Source: CBDBKE01 sp965218055 (lineage in GTDB: Bacteria > Acidobacteriota > Terriglobia > JAJPHL01 > JAPKYU01). Taken from it: a stretch of DNA of 64,000 nt. Numbering within the stretch: the first letter of the stretch is position 1; every line of letters begins with the position of its first letter. Positions 61,012 to 64,000 of the stretch are shown here, in pieces. The notes beneath the pieces were generated by a model that was not told the DNA's origin, made no database searches, and saw nothing but the letters and a program-made list of their open reading frames with translations. The stretch covers positions 496,001 to 560,000 of the forward strand of contig CBDCKA010000002.1 in the NCBI GenBank assembly GCA_965218055.1, given 5' to 3'. The position numbers and the translations under genes are program-made.

Positions 61012-61058
61012 GGAAGGCGCGCTGTGCGGATGCGCCGGCAGCGGGGCGCGGAGATCGC

Positions 61059-64000
61059 TCAGGTGCGCGTGTCGAGGGTCACCTCGGTGAGGATTCTGCC
61101 GACGACGTCGTTCGAAAACTTACGCAAGATGAAACGGTAGACATGGCCGGGCTCGATGAAGGTGGCCTGAGTCTCGCCCGAGATGCCTTGCGCGAACAGC
61201 ACCTCTTCGCCGCCATCTACGGAGACGTAAACCTGCGCGTTTAGCGTGTCGGTGGTTGACCAAGTCACCAGACCCTCAGGAGTTGCGCTAATCTCCCCCG
61301 CACTCTTGTCGGAGACGGGCAGCAAGGTCAGGTTAGCTGGAATCGAGCCGATGAACAATGTTGCTTCTGCGTCATCTCCGTTCTCCCGCAGAGACTCGGG
61401 GACCTGCACATTAAACTGGAGCACACCCACGAAACCCGGGGCCAGCCCCGCAAACTGGATGGGAGCATCGATCCCCTGAATTCCCGTAATCACAGAGGTG
61501 TTAATCAATGCCTTTTCGGGAGAGGCTTCGCCAGTGACCGCCGCCTGCTCGTCCGGGACGGTTCGCAGAACGAAGCGATACAGGCGCCCCGCCTCGAAGA
61601 ACCCAACCTCGGGAGTCATACTCCCCTCGGTGCCCTCGCCAAATACCGTTTCCTCCCCGTCGTCGGTGGAAATGAAGACGCGCGCGTCCGGCACACCGGA
61701 GGTGGACCAACTGATCTCGGTTGTCTCACCGCCCGACTCCACCGAGACGTTTCCGCTGGCGCCGTTGGAAACGGTTTCGAACGCGTCCAGCGAGGCGCTG
61801 GCGAGCAGATCGCCCTGCAGGTCCTCGATGAGCATCCTCAGCGTGAAGTGGTGGTGGCGGCCGGGCGCAATGAAGTCGGCCATCGCGCTGCCGGAGAGGC
61901 CCGTGGCGAACTCCTCGGGCGGCCTGCCGTCCACCGAAGCCAGGACGACGGCATCCGGGACGCCCGCAGCAGTCCAGGTCACCTGGCCGTCCGGGCTCAC
62001 GCTGATCTGCCCGGAACGCTCGCCCGGGATGGCCTCTGGGCGCGTGTCCAGCACCGCGATGGCGATGACGTCGCCTACTATGGGGGGGGCGAACGGCCGG
62101 AGGATGAAGCGGTAGATGTGCCCGGGCTCGATGAAGTCGGCTGTGTGCGTACCCTCGGCGCCGGAGACAATGATCTCTTCCGGGCCATCATCCGTTGTAG
62201 ACTGCACGACGGCGTTGGTGCTGAAGGAAATGGACCAGGTTACCTCCCCTCCGGGGGTCACCTGGATCTCCCCTTGGTTGCGGGTATCCAGGACGGCAGT
62301 GGACAACGGATCGCCCAGGACGGCCACCTGTTGCACCCCGGTCCCGTAGAAGATGATCGTCTCGCCGGGCGCAATCGGGTGCTCGTCGTCCACCGGGGTG
62401 AAGTTCGGGTGGAAGGCCAACAGGTGGCCTACCCCGTTTCCGGAAGCGGTGAACACGCCGGGGGTCAGTCGGTTGATGACAACGGGCATGGCGTTCGAGA
62501 GGATCACTTCGCCCGATTCAGACCGCTTGCGCACTACCACACTCACTCCATCGCCTTCGGTCTCCCAAGGGACCTGGAAGTTGATCTGGGTCGGGGAGAC
62601 AAAAAACAGTGGGACAGGAATGCTATTGATTAGCACGCTGGTACCAGCCAGTTCGCGCGGCAGGGGAATCTCCTGGGCAACTGCCACCTCCGGAGCAAGG
62701 TCTCGCCCGAACAGGACGGCAATGTTGCCGGGAGTGATTCGCAGGCGAGGCCCGCGGAAGTTGTTGCGTGAAATGTCCGGAACCAGGGCGGTGATTTCAA
62801 TGCGAGGTTCGAGGGTCGGCGGCGTTTCGGTCTCTTCGGGATCGATCGTGACCGGATCGCCGCTATCGAAGAAGAGGATCTGTCCGCCGGGGGAGCCGCC
62901 AATATAGGCGCGATACCTGGTCGCACCCGGCACTTCATCGAAGGTCACCACCAACGTGCTGCCCTCCGGAGCCGTCACCATCACCTCTTCCGAAGGTATA
63001 CTTTCGAAAAGGACTCCCTCCTGTTCGGCAACCACCTTGACGTAGTACTCGCCCGCGCCGAGGAACCCGTCGGGCTCGACCTGGACGGTGACTCCGGTGG
63101 GCCGAGGCAGGCCGTTGCCTCCAAAATTCGCAGCGTTCAATACTGCGCCCTGGTCGAACAGCGGCACGCCCGGCTCGAATTTCACCACGCGGCGGTGAAT
63201 GGTGTCGGCCACCAGCACGCTCGACTCGGTGACCGCCAGCGCGACGGGCAAAGCCAGCACGCCGGCGGTAATCTCCTGGGGGGTATCCTGCGGGTCCAAA
63301 ACACTGAAGAAATCCTTTTGTCCCAGCACCAAATCGGCCGGCGTGCCGTTGGCGGTGGGAATCTGGTTGAAGACCAGGACCCGGTTGTTGCCGGTGTCGG
63401 CAATGAACAGCCTGGTCCCATCGGTTGAGGCGTAGCGCGGGAAATTCAGCGCGGCCGGGCCAGTACCGGCTGTCCCGGTGGTGAAGTCGGGCTGGCCCAC
63501 CACCACGTCGGGCGGCGCGTTGTTGGTGGTGGGGATTTTGTTGTAGATCAGCACGCGGTTGTGTCCCAGGTCGGTGACGATCAGGCGTACCCCATCGGAG
63601 AATACGGCGGTGGGGTCGCGCAAACTGGTGCTGCTAGCCGGCTGATCCTCGGCGGAGTTGAAGTCGGCCTGCCCCAGCACCACGTCGGCACTGGCCCCGT
63701 TGGAGGTGGGGACGGAGTCATAAATCAGCACGCGATGGTTCAACGTGTCGGCCACGAACAGCTGCTGGCCATCCAGGAACACGCCGTTAGGCGCCCGCAT
63801 GCCGGCCGCGTCCGTACTGGCGGTCGCGCTCTGGAAATCGCTCTGGCCGAGGACCACATCGGCCGCGGCCCCGTTGGCCGTGGGGATTTGGTTGTAGATC
63901 AGCACACGGCTGTTGCCCCAGTCAGCCACGGCCAGGCGCTGCCCGTCGCTGCCGATGCCCACTGGCCGGTTGAGAGAAGTCTCGGAAAGCCCCGGGTCCG
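61059..64000 (-). CDS. NHL-propeller/TIGR03437 protein, partial at 5' end
   Basis: The frame stays open to the window edge, so the N-terminus and any signal lie outside. From the edge it carries NHL-like blades with VVLGQSDFQSA/VVLGQADFNSA repeats (to residue about 265 counted from 63962) and an Ig-like section. The first part of a TIGR03437 domain follows (PRELAGTSVLINSIPVPLFF, VSPTQINFQVPWE), then three 75-90-residue repeats (starts near 563, 650, 735: GEIQVTPGGEVTWS, GQISVSPDGQVTW, GNVSVESGG). The rest of the TIGR03437 domain is near 836 (IQFAGLAPGFVGVLQFNVQV) and a fourth repeat near 888. Repeats share YRFILR-type ends. Probably secreted or surface-bound. Confidence 0.85.
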   Translation of the reverse strand, partial: DPGLSETSLNRPVGIGSDGQRLAVADWGNSRVLIYNQIPTANGAAADVVLGQSDFQSATASTDAAGMRAPNGVFLDGQQLFVADTLNHRVLIYDSVPTSNGASADVVLGQADFNSAEDQPASSTSLRDPTAVFSDGVRLIVTDLGHNRVLIYNKIPTTNNAPPDVVVGQPDFTTGTAGTGPAALNFPRYASTDGTRLFIADTGNNRVLVFNQIPTANGTPADLVLGQKDFFSVLDPQDTPQEITAGVLALPVALAVTESSVLVADTIHRRVVKFEPGVPLFDQGAVLNAANFGGNGLPRPTGVTVQVEPDGFLGAGEYYVKVVAEQEGVLFESIPSEEVMVTAPEGSTLVVTFDEVPGATRYRAYIGGSPGGQILFFDSGDPVTIDPEETETPPTLEPRIEITALVPDISRNNFRGPRLRITPGNIAVLFGRDLAPEVAVAQEIPLPRELAGTSVLINSIPVPLFFVSPTQINFQVPWETEGDGVSVVVRKRSESGEVILSNAMPVVINRLTPGVFTASGNGVGHLLAFHPNFTPVDDEHPIAPGETIIFYGTGVQQVAVLGDPLSTAVLDTRNQGEIQVTPGGEVTWSISFSTNAVVQSTTDDGPEEIIVSGAEGTHTADFIEPGHIYRFILRPFAPPIVGDVIAIAVLDTRPEAIPGERSGQISVSPDGQVTWTAAGVPDAVVLASVDGRPPEEFATGLSGSAMADFIAPGRHHHFTLRMLIEDLQGDLLASASLDAFETVSNGASGNVSVESGGETTEISWSTSGVPDARVFISTDDGEETVFGEGTEGSMTPEVGFFEAGRLYRFVLRTVPDEQAAVTGEASPEKALINTSVITGIQGIDAPIQFAGLAPGFVGVLQFNVQVPESLRENGDDAEATLFIGSIPANLTLLPVSDKSAGEISATPEGLVTWSTTDTLNAQVYVSVDGGEEVLFAQGISGETQATFIEPGHVYRFILRKFSNDVVGRILTEVTLDTRT

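Noticed and set aside
1..64000. CRISPR array or known restriction/defence island
   Set aside because: No regularly spaced direct repeats of 23-40 bp and no cas genes; the only restriction-modification trace is the methyltransferase stub at 38645.

Overview
The window looks like a chromosomal segment of a GC-rich, outer-membrane-bearing bacterium, most likely an Acidobacteriota member of the Solibacter/Bryobacter type. The reasons are LpxC (lipid A synthesis), two secreted proteins with the TIGR03437-type C-terminal domain together with SBBP or NHL propellers and a BACON domain, PQQ-like propellers with Tat signals, many TPR proteins, and short palindromic intergenic repeats. The taxonomy is inferred from these families only; no marker search was possible.

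Positions 1-38400 are mainly housekeeping and mostly intact. In order they hold a large TPR-like protein, dNK-folK, ruvB-ruvA, polA (proofreading motif lost), lpxC, an HU protein, a Kef-type antiporter, larB, and a long minus-strand run (TPR protein, ispE, prs, rplY, pth, rpsF, rpsR, rplI). Then come purH, an MXAN_5187-like protein, thiD, a GNAT acetyltransferase, DoxX, a BNR-repeat protein, a Tat-exported VOC protein and a frameshifted PQQ-propeller gene. A coupled three-gene signalling cassette follows (NTPase-HATPase fusion, STAS, GAF-HD-GYP). Next is a four-gene coupled operon (uvrA, exported TPR protein, two small exported coiled-coil proteins) and a sodium:solute symporter.

Positions 38400-43400 are a scrambled accessory segment. 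Two 1145-bp IS3-like elements in opposite orientation bracket shredded gene pieces (MFS transporter, cyclopropane-fatty-acid synthase, Mth938-like), an intact VOC gene and a DUF1259 gene whose 5' end was cut by the second IS. The first IS cuts a DNA methyltransferase gene just after the start of its DPP motif.

Positions 43500-47700 carry a c-di-GMP/two-component cluster: REC-HD-GYP, a GGDEF-like/histidine kinase fusion with an apparent 5' frameshift, and REC-PilZ-GGEEF.

At 48065 there is an intact tRNA-Asp. A 51-bp direct repeat of its 3' half and flank recurs at 58596, so the 10.5 kb between looks like an island integrated at the tRNA 3' end. No integrase is visible. Cargo: a Tat-exported SGNH-like hydrolase, a Tat-exported PQQ propeller protein, a huge SBBP-BACON-TIGR03437 protein split by an amber codon and a frameshift, an orphan Flp pilin and a membrane-anchored FkbM methyltransferase. 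This reads as a cell-surface or secretion cargo set. Outside its right end are a decayed REC-PAS-kinase-REC gene, queF, and a secreted NHL/TIGR03437 protein with repeat modules nested in the TIGR03437 domain; that gene runs off the window end.
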